Shown in pieces: positions 1-4,900 of a stretch of DNA of 5,075 nucleotides. Position 1 is the stretch's first letter. Each line of letters opens with the position of its first letter. The stretch is from assembly GCA_021819025.1 (NCBI GenBank), contig JAKASN010000192.1, forward strand, positions 1-5,075, in the 5' to 3' direction. This DNA is from Actinomycetes bacterium (lineage in GTDB: Bacteria > Actinomycetota > Acidimicrobiia > Acidimicrobiales > Acidimicrobiaceae). Position numbers and translations under genes: made by a program. The notes beneath the pieces were generated by a model. It worked only from the letters and a program-made list of their open reading frames with translations. It had not been told where the DNA came from and searched no databases.

Positions 1-7
1 CCGATCT
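1..7. other. Probable sequencing-adapter remnant at contig edge
   Basis: The window opens with CCGATCT, the last seven bases of the standard Illumina adapter; its reverse complement AGATCGG is the usual beginning of adapter read-through. These bases sit exactly where the minus-strand nucleotidyltransferase frame meets a stop in the middle of its domain. The stop (TAG, complement of 6-8) is built partly from these bases. A seven-base match can occur by chance, so this is an inference from position and effect, not proof. Confidence 0.5.
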
Positions 8-347
8 AGAGATCGATGTCGGTTAGGACGTCGCCGGAGATGACCAGGAAGGTGGAATCGAGTTGCTCCCGACAATTTCCTACCGATCCCGCGGTACCCA
101 GCGGCGAATCCTCGTTGGCGTAGCTGATCCGGATGCCGAACTCCGAGCCGTCCCCGAAATAGGTGCGAATGGCATTGGCCATAAAGGCCACGGTGATCAC
201 CACTTCGTCGAAGCCATGGCGCTTCAAGAGCTCCAAAATATGTTCTAGCATCGGAGTATTGCCGACAGGAAGCATCGGCTTGGGGGCGGTCGAAGTCAGT
301 GGCCTCAGCCGGGTGCCCTCGCCACCGGCCATGATGACAGCCTTCAA
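6..347 (-). CDS. NDP-sugar pyrophosphorylase / mannose-1-phosphate guanylyltransferase-like, N-terminal fragment
   Basis: The enzyme family transfers a nucleotide from NTP to a sugar 1-phosphate, giving an NDP-sugar (GDP-mannose, or UDP/dTDP-glucose) for polysaccharide or glycolipid synthesis in the cytoplasm. The N terminus has the nucleotide-binding signature MAGGEGTRLRPLT at residues 6-18, followed by the KPMLPVGNTPML segment (residues 23-34), and ISGDVLTDIDL at 103-113, where the GD motif binds metal and substrate. Only 113 residues are present; the catalytic domain alone usually needs about 230. The frame stops at a TAG made partly from adapter-like bases at the window edge, so the gene is probably intact in the genome and merely cut here. 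The start is TTG at 347, supported by a strong AAGGAGG five bases upstream and by the family's conserved beginning. The nucleotide and sugar specificity cannot be read from this fragment. It lies downstream of the phosphatidyltransferase on the same strand. Confidence 0.88.
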   Translation of the reverse strand: MKAVIMAGGEGTRLRPLTSTAPKPMLPVGNTPMLEHILELLKRHGFDEVVITVAFMANAIRTYFGDGSEFGIRISYANEDSPLGTAGSVGNCREQLDSTFLVISGDVLTDIDL

Positions 348-352
348 GATAT

Positions 353-359
353 CCTCCTT
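353..359 (-). promoter_or_regulatory. Strong Shine-Dalgarno that fixes a TTG start
   Basis: On the minus strand AAGGAGG lies five bases before TTG at 347. It is the best ribosome binding site in the window and settles the non-ATG start of the nucleotidyltransferase. The next in-frame ATG is inside the conserved nucleotide-binding motif and would remove part of it. Confidence 0.8.
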
Positions 360-472
360 CTCCGGTACCCTGCAAGCGAAACTAGCAGCGACCAGCCCTC
401 GTCTTGGCGCGCTTTTAAGGTAATTTCAACTATGTCGCCACTTTCGCAGCTGACCTAAGGTGCAACCCTGAC

Positions 473-1063
473 CTAGCCATCCTTGTGTCCCAGCATTGGC
501 ATCAGCACGCGGGTGGTGTAATAAAAGGCTGCCAGGTAGAGAAGCAACGTCCCTGCTAGGGCTAAAGCCACGCCCACCGCGTGGAAGAGGTGCAGGTCAG
601 GATGGAGTTGTTCGCCAAGGAGGATTGCAGGCAGGCCGGCGAGGAGCAAAAAGGTTCCCGCCTTGCCGAGCCAAATCACATCCAAGCGATAGCGGCGCGA
701 TTTGTAGAGATACGAGGAGACTGCAGAAATGAAGATTTCGCGCACCAGAATGATGACTCCAAGGAGCAGGGGAAACCATCCCTCGGCTATTGCCACCACG
801 GCTATTGCCACAATGACCACCCGATCTGCTGAAGGATCCATGATCTTGCCGAGTTCAGATACCTGGTTGAGATGTCGAGCGAGGTAGCCGTCGAGAAAGT
901 CCGTCGAGGCAATTACTGCCAGCAGAATCGTTGCCAAGATAAAATTGCCCTTGCCGACCGCAAGATAGATCGCCACAGGCAAGAGAGCCAAACGGGAAAC
1001 CGTTATCAAATTCGGAATGGTCAGAATCGCTTCGTCGCGATTTTTCCCATGCTGTAGGCTCAA
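473..1063 (-). CDS. CDP-alcohol phosphatidyltransferase (PgsA-like), integral membrane
   Basis: Enzymes of this family move a phosphatidyl group from a CDP-activated lipid to an alcohol such as glycerol 3-phosphate or inositol phosphate, releasing CMP at the cytoplasmic membrane. The full signature D-x2-DG-x2-AR-x8-G-x3-D-x3-D is present: D55, D58, G59, A62, R63, G72, D76 and D80, counted from the start chosen here. It is preceded by the IPNLITVSR opening typical of PgsA. Several hydrophobic stretches follow, matching the usual six-helix fold, and 196 residues is a normal length. I chose TTG at 1063 because GGAG lies five bases upstream; the frame stays open to TTG at 1093, which has no clear site and would add ten residues. 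The stop is 125 bp before the nucleotidyltransferase, so co-transcription is plausible. The acceptor alcohol is unknown; PgsA-like phosphatidylglycerophosphate synthase is the default guess. Confidence 0.92.
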   Translation of the reverse strand: MSLQHGKNRDEAILTIPNLITVSRLALLPVAIYLAVGKGNFILATILLAVIASTDFLDGYLARHLNQVSELGKIMDPSADRVVIVAIAVVAIAEGWFPLLLGVIILVREIFISAVSSYLYKSRRYRLDVIWLGKAGTFLLLAGLPAILLGEQLHPDLHLFHAVGVALALAGTLLLYLAAFYYTTRVLMPMLGHKDG

Positions 1064-1100
1064 GGGCACTCCGTCACTAATTCGCACGCTCAAGGGTACT
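1058..1100. repeat. Near-perfect 13-bp direct repeat, 30-bp period, at the phosphatidyltransferase start
   Basis: GCTCAAGGGCACT at 1058-1070 recurs as GCTCAAGGGTACT at 1088-1100, with one mismatch. The seven-base core GCTCAAG appears a third time at 1163-1169. Each of the two main copies contains a candidate TTG start on the minus strand, which explains why the gene has two possible beginnings exactly ten codons apart. It may be a small in-frame duplication or a protein-binding direct repeat; the sequence does not decide between them. Confidence 0.55.
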
Positions 1101-1136
1101 ACCGAGCAATAATCAACCTAGCTGGCCTTGGGTATT

Positions 1137-1155
1137 TATCTGATGCGCTCAGATA
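1137..1155. promoter_or_regulatory. Operator-like inverted repeat between divergent genes
   Basis: TATCTGA and TCAGATA form perfect seven-base arms around TGCGC. The repeat sits in the gap between the minus-strand phosphatidyltransferase and the plus-strand small ORF and EAL gene. A further half-site CAGATA occurs at 1194-1199, and a weaker inverted repeat, CTCGC-N7-GCGAG, at 1160-1176. The AT-rich stem with no following T run argues against a terminator and for a dimeric regulator site. I could not find a convincing -35/-10 pair on either strand here. The rest of 1101-1226 shows no coding potential to me. Confidence 0.45.
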
Positions 1156-1226
1156 TCGACTCGCTCAAGCTGCGAGAAATTCCGCCGATTTAACAGATAA
1201 CGCCTCAGCTTTTACTAGGAGCAATC

Positions 1227-1370
1227 ATGTCCGACGTTGCGCCACAGCGCGTGTGGAGACCAAGCGCTAAGCGAGCGCTAGCAAGGATCGCGGCGAGCTT
1301 TGCCGGCTACATGCTGCTTCTCGCGGATCTGAGGAGACTACGAGGGGTCAAGACGGAGCCAAGGTGGTAG
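1227..1370 (+). CDS. Small basic ORF (47 aa) overlapping the EAL phosphodiesterase gene, unknown function
   Basis: An ATG preceded by AGGAG five bases upstream opens a 47-codon frame ending in TAG at 1368-1370. This stop overlaps the GTG start of the EAL gene by seven bases, an arrangement typical of translational coupling. The product is rich in Arg and Lys (MSDVAPQRVWRPSAKRALAR at the N terminus), with an amphipathic to hydrophobic stretch around residues 21-34 (IAASFAGYMLLLAD), then a second basic patch. That stretch is too short and interrupted for a confident membrane helix. I recognise no family. It could be a real small protein, perhaps a membrane-surface or partner peptide for the phosphodiesterase, or just a leader ORF that sets ribosome loading on the EAL gene. 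The support is the ribosome binding site and the overlap; nothing in the composition proves that it is translated. Confidence 0.5.
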   Translation: MSDVAPQRVWRPSAKRALARIAASFAGYMLLLADLRRLRGVKTEPRW

Positions 1371-2584
1371 TAGATAACCCAGCGGAGCTGCGCGAAAGAC
1401 CGCCAGGCGGAAAGAACGCTTCCCCGGTCGCAAAAGTAAAAGCCTCCACCCTTAGTTGGGAGGAGCGCATTGACCGGGCCCTTAGCGCCCCGGACGGCCT
1501 TGCGATGGTCTATCAGCCCATCGCCGACATCAACAGGGGCGTAGTCGCGGGATATGAGGCTCTGGCACGCTTCTCTGACGTGGGAGAAGAGACGCCCGAT
1601 CAATGGTTCCGCTCCGCCGTCGATGCCACTTTGGTGGCAAAGCTGGATGCCAGGGTGGCCAAGCTGGCCCTAGAACACCGATCCGCACTTGCACCGGGCC
1701 GCTTTGTTACCATCAATGCTGAGCCCAGTTCGTTCGGCTCAAAAGAACTTGACAAAGTTCTCCTGGGATGTCCCAGCCTTGACGGGGTGGTAATCGAAAT
1801 CACCGAGCACCAGAAGATCGGCGACCACCGCCAAGTGTTACAGTGCCTTGGGCGCTATAAGGATCGCGGAGCACTCATCGCCCTGGACGACACTGGAGCC
1901 GGATACGCGGGACTCTCTCAGATCCTCAAGCTGCGCCCCTCGATACTAAAGCTCGACCGGGAACTAGTTGCTGGGATCGACCACGATGAGGCCCGGGCGG
2001 CGCTGGTGGAGATGATACGAGTCTTCGCCAATCGTATCGACGCCAAAGTTCTCGCCGAAGGCGTGGAAACCCAGTCCGAAGCCACGGCGCTAAGGCGCCT
2101 TGACATTCCCCTCGCGCAAGGATACTTCTTCGGGCGCCCGGCGGCGGGATTCGGCGGTCTGGAGTCGCGCGCCATCACCACTTGTGCAAGGTTTCCTTCG
2201 CCCGCGAGACGATCGCAACTCGACAAGCTGGTAGAGCTTACCGCGTGCTTACAACACTCTCCTGACCTCGATTATGAGATCTTTTTCCGCACTCAACCCG
2301 AGTTAGAGAGAATTGTGGTCTTAGATTCCCGCCACCGTCCCTGCGGTGTGGTTGTTCGTGGATCCCGCCAACCTGATCCCCTCCGGGCCATTCTCACTGT
2401 GAACAGATTTGAGTCGATATCCGAAGTGGCAAGGCGCATGTTGACCCGAGATGAGTCCGAGCGCTTTGCCCCGGTAGTTTGTGTGAACGGATCGGGTCGC
2501 TATCTCGGCACCATCAGCGCCGCGCGAATCTTCTCTGAACTTGCCGACGGTTACCAATCTTCGCAGCACGCAACGCCGAGATAA
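1364..2584 (+). CDS. EAL-domain c-di-GMP phosphodiesterase with C-terminal CBS-like region
   Basis: EAL domains hydrolyse cyclic di-GMP to linear pGpG in the cytoplasm, lowering this second messenger. Residues about 34-265 form the domain and the catalytic set looks complete: YEAL with E65, N118, EITE at 145-148, DD at 175-176, K196 and D198 in LKLD, AEGVET at 231-236, and Q252 in AQGY. Loop 6 reads DDTGAGY rather than the commoner DDFGTGY, a mild change. Residues about 285-395 (for example RIVVLDSRHRPCGVVVRG and the later GRYLGTISAARIF) look like a CBS pair, as in known EAL-CBS-GGDEF proteins, but no GGDEF domain follows. There is no membrane helix or signal peptide. The GTG start has GGAG five bases upstream and overlaps a small ORF, suggesting coupling. 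Activity is predicted, not shown; the CBS region may sense a nucleotide. Confidence 0.93.
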   Translation: MVVDNPAELRERPPGGKNASPVAKVKASTLSWEERIDRALSAPDGLAMVYQPIADINRGVVAGYEALARFSDVGEETPDQWFRSAVDATLVAKLDARVAKLALEHRSALAPGRFVTINAEPSSFGSKELDKVLLGCPSLDGVVIEITEHQKIGDHRQVLQCLGRYKDRGALIALDDTGAGYAGLSQILKLRPSILKLDRELVAGIDHDEARAALVEMIRVFANRIDAKVLAEGVETQSEATALRRLDIPLAQGYFFGRPAAGFGGLESRAITTCARFPSPARRSQLDKLVELTACLQHSPDLDYEIFFRTQPELERIVVLDSRHRPCGVVVRGSRQPDPLRAILTVNRFESISEVARRMLTRDESERFAPVVCVNGSGRYLGTISAARIFSELADGYQSSQHATPR

Positions 2585-2592
2585 CCACCGCC

Positions 2593-3363
2593 TCAAGGCA
2601 GATCGGGATTGGCTCGCGCCTCAAGATCAATCACGAGACCGTCTTCGGCGGCGATCACCCGACCGTCAAAGGTTGCCCTAGCGAGTTCGGCGGCAGCGGA
2701 TGCGGTAGCTGGAAACGCCACGTGGGTAACCACCAATTCTCTCACTCCAGCGGCTCTGGCCATCCCGGCAAGCTCTTCGGCCGTCATATGCAGACCCCCC
2801 GAGATGCCCCCTGGGCGCTCCAACCAGGTCGACTCCCCAAGAAGGAGATCCACGCCGGCGAAGAACGATACCAGAGATGGTGTCACTGCGGTATCGGCAC
2901 TGTAGCCGATAATCTGGGCCGCGTCGCCAATGACCTTGGTTGCCAGGGTACCCTCGATGTGGTCGGCAACTGCAAATTCCATCCGCATCGAGCCCACGAC
3001 AACCGATTCCCCGCCGGCGACGATCTTGAGCTCAAAAATCCCCGCGAGATCGACAGCAAAGATAAGCGCTAGTGCATCAAAGGGCTCTCGGGAGGCAAGT
3101 AGCAGTGGGCGCTTGCGCCGGGCACCAGGTACGAAAAGCAGATAATGGTAGAACGAAATCAAGTCAGCGAGATGATCGTGATGGCGATGCGAGATAAAGA
3201 GCGCGTCAATCTCGCCGGGTTCGATCCGGCCAGCCAGCAAAGAGAAGGAACCGTTGCCGATATCGAGCACAATCGATGTGCTTCGATCTTGGAGGAGATA
3301 GCAGGAGCACGAAATGCCCGCCGATCCGTAAGAGCCGGCCGAGCCGATGATTGTCAAGCGCAT
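2593..3363 (-). CDS. Metallo-beta-lactamase-fold hydrolase (RNase Z-like group)
   Basis: A di-metal hydrolase of the MBL fold, cytoplasmic, substrate unknown. The metal site is visible: HRHHDH (H59, H61, D63, H64), then H135 in ADHIEG, bridging D157 in GYSADT, and H214 in VVTHV. The N-terminal strand MRLTIIGSAGSYGS and the LDIGNG segment are usual in this group, as is the GEST box (176-179) followed by an HMTAEE helix. The order of motifs resembles RNase Z and actinobacterial 'MBL fold metallo-hydrolase' proteins of about 250 residues, without the exosite arm of true tRNase Z, so I do not call it rnz. I chose ATG at 3363 because the fold begins there and AAGG lies eight bases upstream. TTG at 3399 has a good GGAG site and would add twelve residues. 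It converges on the EAL gene with an 8 bp gap and diverges from the unknown gene at 3509. Confidence 0.9.
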   Translation of the reverse strand: MRLTIIGSAGSYGSAGISCSCYLLQDRSTSIVLDIGNGSFSLLAGRIEPGEIDALFISHRHHDHLADLISFYHYLLFVPGARRKRPLLLASREPFDALALIFAVDLAGIFELKIVAGGESVVVGSMRMEFAVADHIEGTLATKVIGDAAQIIGYSADTAVTPSLVSFFAGVDLLLGESTWLERPGGISGGLHMTAEELAGMARAAGVRELVVTHVAFPATASAAAELARATFDGRVIAAEDGLVIDLEARANPDLP

Positions 3364-3412
3364 CAGGACAACCTTAGGCCACTGTCGAGCCGTCTTCAAG
3401 AGCGCTCCGCGG

Positions 3413-3432
3413 TGGCGCGCCCGTTAGCGCCA
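3413..3432. promoter_or_regulatory. Inverted repeat in the divergent intergenic region
   Basis: TGGCGC and GCGCCA are perfect six-base arms around an eight-base spacer. They lie in the gap between the minus-strand MBL hydrolase and the plus-strand anchored protein, just upstream of the alternative TTG start of the hydrolase. It could be an operator or a leader hairpin. Six-base GC-rich arms can arise by chance. No reliable promoter could be assigned in 3364-3508. Confidence 0.3.
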
Positions 3433-3508
3433 ATGACTCGTGACGATTCCTCCCTTGGCTGTCACTTAATCTCTCGCCAGGTGGCATACTGGATTCGGGT
3501 GGTGCAGT

Positions 3509-3985
3509 TTGTCACGGGTGTTATTGGAGTACTCCCTGCCGACGTTTGGGATGATCATGTTGGTAATGGTCTCCACGCTGGGCTGGAAGAAGCAAAAAGC
3601 AAAGATTGAAGAGGCGAGGCGCTACCGTGCGATGCAACACTCTAGCGCAAGGGCGAAGTTGGTAGGCGAAAAGAGCAAAGTCGCCGAGAGCGTCGCTATC
3701 ACCGGCGTCATGCGTCTCCAGGACACCGTTCTGGTGGGCTACCGCAAATCCTACCGTGCCGGTGGCGGTCTTGTCCCGGGAGAGAAATTGGACGCGAGCG
3801 GCGTCGTCACCGGCACCTGGATGGCGTTGCTCGACACCGGGGATCCTTCTGATCTTGAGAAGCTCGACACTTGGTGCAAGGATAAGGTTCAAGTTGTGCT
3901 GCGCGTCGACCCGGGAAGTTCCAGCATTTGCTTTGTGGAGCCACTCTCTTCTGTCCAAGCCAAGTTGCAACTTGCCCCAGGCTAA
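3509..3985 (+). CDS. Membrane-anchored protein of unknown function (158 aa)
   Basis: I do not recognise a family. Residues about 5-25 (hydrophobic, with the run FGMIMLVMVSTLGW) make one membrane helix. It is followed directly by a charged stretch KKQKAKIEEARRYR, which by the positive-inside rule puts the C terminus in the cytoplasm, and then by a soluble region of about 100 residues with alternating strand-like segments (VAITGVMRLQDTVLVGYRK, VQVVLRVD, SSSICFVE). Two cysteines, C123 and C141, are not in a known motif. The TTG start at 3509 has a GGTGG site six bases upstream; GTG at 3518 and ATG at 3551 are alternatives, the last one shortening the membrane helix. The opposite strand is also open across this stretch, but only the plus frame gives a plausible protein with a membrane segment and a ribosome site. 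The gene ends in front of a terminator-like hairpin. Confidence 0.72.
   Translation: MSRVLLEYSLPTFGMIMLVMVSTLGWKKQKAKIEEARRYRAMQHSSARAKLVGEKSKVAESVAITGVMRLQDTVLVGYRKSYRAGGGLVPGEKLDASGVVTGTWMALLDTGDPSDLEKLDTWCKDKVQVVLRVDPGSSSICFVEPLSSVQAKLQLAPG
3961..3974. repeat. Perfect 14-bp palindrome at the end of the unknown gene
   Basis: CAAGTTGCAACTTG is its own reverse complement and encodes part of the last residues of the anchored protein. It has no loop, so it would act as a duplex site rather than a hairpin. It may be coincidental, but it lies only 26 bp before the terminator-like hairpin. Confidence 0.4.
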
Positions 3986-4000
3986 GCCAAGCAATCGCCG

Positions 4001-4027
4001 ATGGCAATGTCAATTGCCATACTTTTA
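4001..4027 (+). terminator. Terminator-like hairpin after the unknown gene
   Basis: ATGGCAAT and ATTGCCAT pair perfectly (eight bases) over a four-base loop GTCA, and the short T run ACTTTTA follows. The stem has only moderate GC and the T run is short, so it is probably a weak or leaky intrinsic terminator. It begins 15 bp after the stop at 3985 and ends about 28 bp before the ccdA start, so some read-through into ccdA is possible. Confidence 0.5.
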
Positions 4028-4055
4028 GTGGTGCTCCCCTAGTCTGAAAGGCGAA

Positions 4056-4820
4056 ATGTCGGGAAGCCTCGGATATATTGCAGCTTTTGGCGGAGGGGTG
4101 ATCTCCTTTGCCTCGCCGTGCGTCCTTCCGCTCGTGCCGGCGTATCTCTCCATTGTCACTGGCGTTGACGTCCGCGGCGGGGGCGGGGGCGGCGCCGGCT
4201 TAGATGTCGCGACGCGATCGCACGTCGCCAAAACTACGCTGCTCTTCATCGCGGGTTTTTCGTTGGTCTTCATTCTCCTCGGGATGACTGCCACCGCACT
4301 CGGACGCTCGATCTTTCGCGACCATATCCTGATTGGACGCGTCTCGGGAGTCTTCGTGGTGGTGATGGGGCTATTCGTGCTCTTCGGCTCCTTCTCCCGA
4401 CTTCCCATACTCCTCACCGAAAAACGCTTTCACCCCAAGCTTTCGCAACTTGGCCCCTTCGCCGCTCCAATTGCCGGGGTAGCTTTCGGCTTCGGCTGGA
4501 CACCGTGCATCGGGCCTATCTTGAGCTCGATCTTTGCTATCGCAGCCAACCAAAAGACGCTAGGCCAAGGTGCCGGACTGCTCGCAGTATATGCTGCTGG
4601 GCTCGGCGTGCCGTTTTTGGCGACCGGCCTGGCGTATTCGAAACTGAACAGCTCTTTCGCATTCTTGCGGCGCCATGGAGCCCAACTATCGGCAATTTCG
4701 GGGGTGGCTCTGGTTGGTTTTGGCCTCCTGCTCGCTTTTGACAGGTTCTCTATCGTTACCGTGGCGCTCAACGGCTTCTTCACCCGGGTAGGCCTTGCAA
4801 AGCTCATCTATCTCGGGTGA
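4056..4820 (+). CDS. ccdA: CcdA-family thiol:disulfide transmembrane transporter
   Basis: CcdA (short DsbD-type) proteins carry reducing equivalents from cytoplasmic thioredoxin across the membrane to extracytoplasmic thiol proteins, for example in cytochrome c maturation. Both diagnostic cysteines are present: C22 in FASPCVLPLVPAYL and C151 in FGWTPCIGPIL, the two halves of the family's internal repeat. Hydrophobic segments around residues 5-35, 60-83, 90-115, 133-165, 172-195 and 210-235 give the expected six-helix topology, and 254 residues is a usual length. ATG at 4056 has AAAGG four bases upstream. A run of six glycines at 41-46 lies in the first loop, encoded by a G-rich tract. No thioredoxin-like partner (ResA, CcsX) or Ccs/Ccm gene is visible in the window, so its target is unknown. 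The next gene, a LutA-like protein, has its own promoter. Confidence 0.93.
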   Translation: MSGSLGYIAAFGGGVISFASPCVLPLVPAYLSIVTGVDVRGGGGGGAGLDVATRSHVAKTTLLFIAGFSLVFILLGMTATALGRSIFRDHILIGRVSGVFVVVMGLFVLFGSFSRLPILLTEKRFHPKLSQLGPFAAPIAGVAFGFGWTPCIGPILSSIFAIAANQKTLGQGAGLLAVYAAGLGVPFLATGLAYSKLNSSFAFLRRHGAQLSAISGVALVGFGLLLAFDRFSIVTVALNGFFTRVGLAKLIYLG

Positions 4821-4837
4821 CGGTCCCCGCCACGGAC

Positions 4838-4866
4838 TTGAATCTCGTGATGCATCTATGTATGAT
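4838..4866 (+). promoter_or_regulatory. Predicted sigma70-type promoter for the LutA-like gene
   Basis: TTGAAT (4838-4843) and TATGAT (4861-4866) are separated by exactly 17 bp, with four and five matches to consensus. Transcription would start near 4873, about 28 bases before the ATG at 4901. This favours 4901 over the in-frame upstream ATGs at 4850, 4862 and 4865, which would lie inside the promoter. Confidence 0.55.
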
Positions 4867-4869
4867 GCA
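4851..4869. promoter_or_regulatory. Inverted repeat overlapping the -10 box, possible repressor operator
   Basis: TGCATC and GATGCA are perfect six-base arms around a seven-base spacer, lying across the spacer end and -10 box of the predicted promoter. A dimeric repressor bound here would block RNA polymerase. Lactate-utilisation operons are often controlled by GntR-family repressors, so that is a reasonable candidate, but no regulator gene is in the window. The sequence TGATGCA also occurs as a direct repeat (4848-4854 and 4863-4869). Confidence 0.4.
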
Positions 4870-4900
4870 AGGGTCGTGGGAAGTTTTCGAAAGAGGCCAG

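Noticed and set aside
6..347. Pseudogene call for the truncated nucleotidyltransferase.
   Set aside because: The only lesion is a stop at the window edge that involves adapter-like bases; the rest of the frame is well conserved.
1263..1279. AGCGCT repeated twice, five bases apart.
   Set aside because: Each copy is a short self-palindrome inside the small ORF; this is within what a GC-rich sequence gives by chance.
1307..1603. A 98-codon minus-strand frame across the start of the EAL gene.
   Set aside because: It overlaps a well-supported plus-strand gene and shows no domain or ribosome site that I could identify.
2609..3145. Plus-strand open frames across the MBL hydrolase.
   Set aside because: They are antisense to a gene with an intact metal-binding motif set and contain no recognisable domain.
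3521..3994. A 157-codon minus-strand frame covering the unknown anchored protein.
   Set aside because: It has no recognisable motif and looks like a shadow; the plus frame has a membrane helix, a charged flank and a ribosome site. Some doubt remains because neither product has a known family.
4025..4807. Minus-strand frames across ccdA.
   Set aside because: They are Pro/Arg/Lys/Thr-rich shadow frames opposite a clearly identified CcdA.
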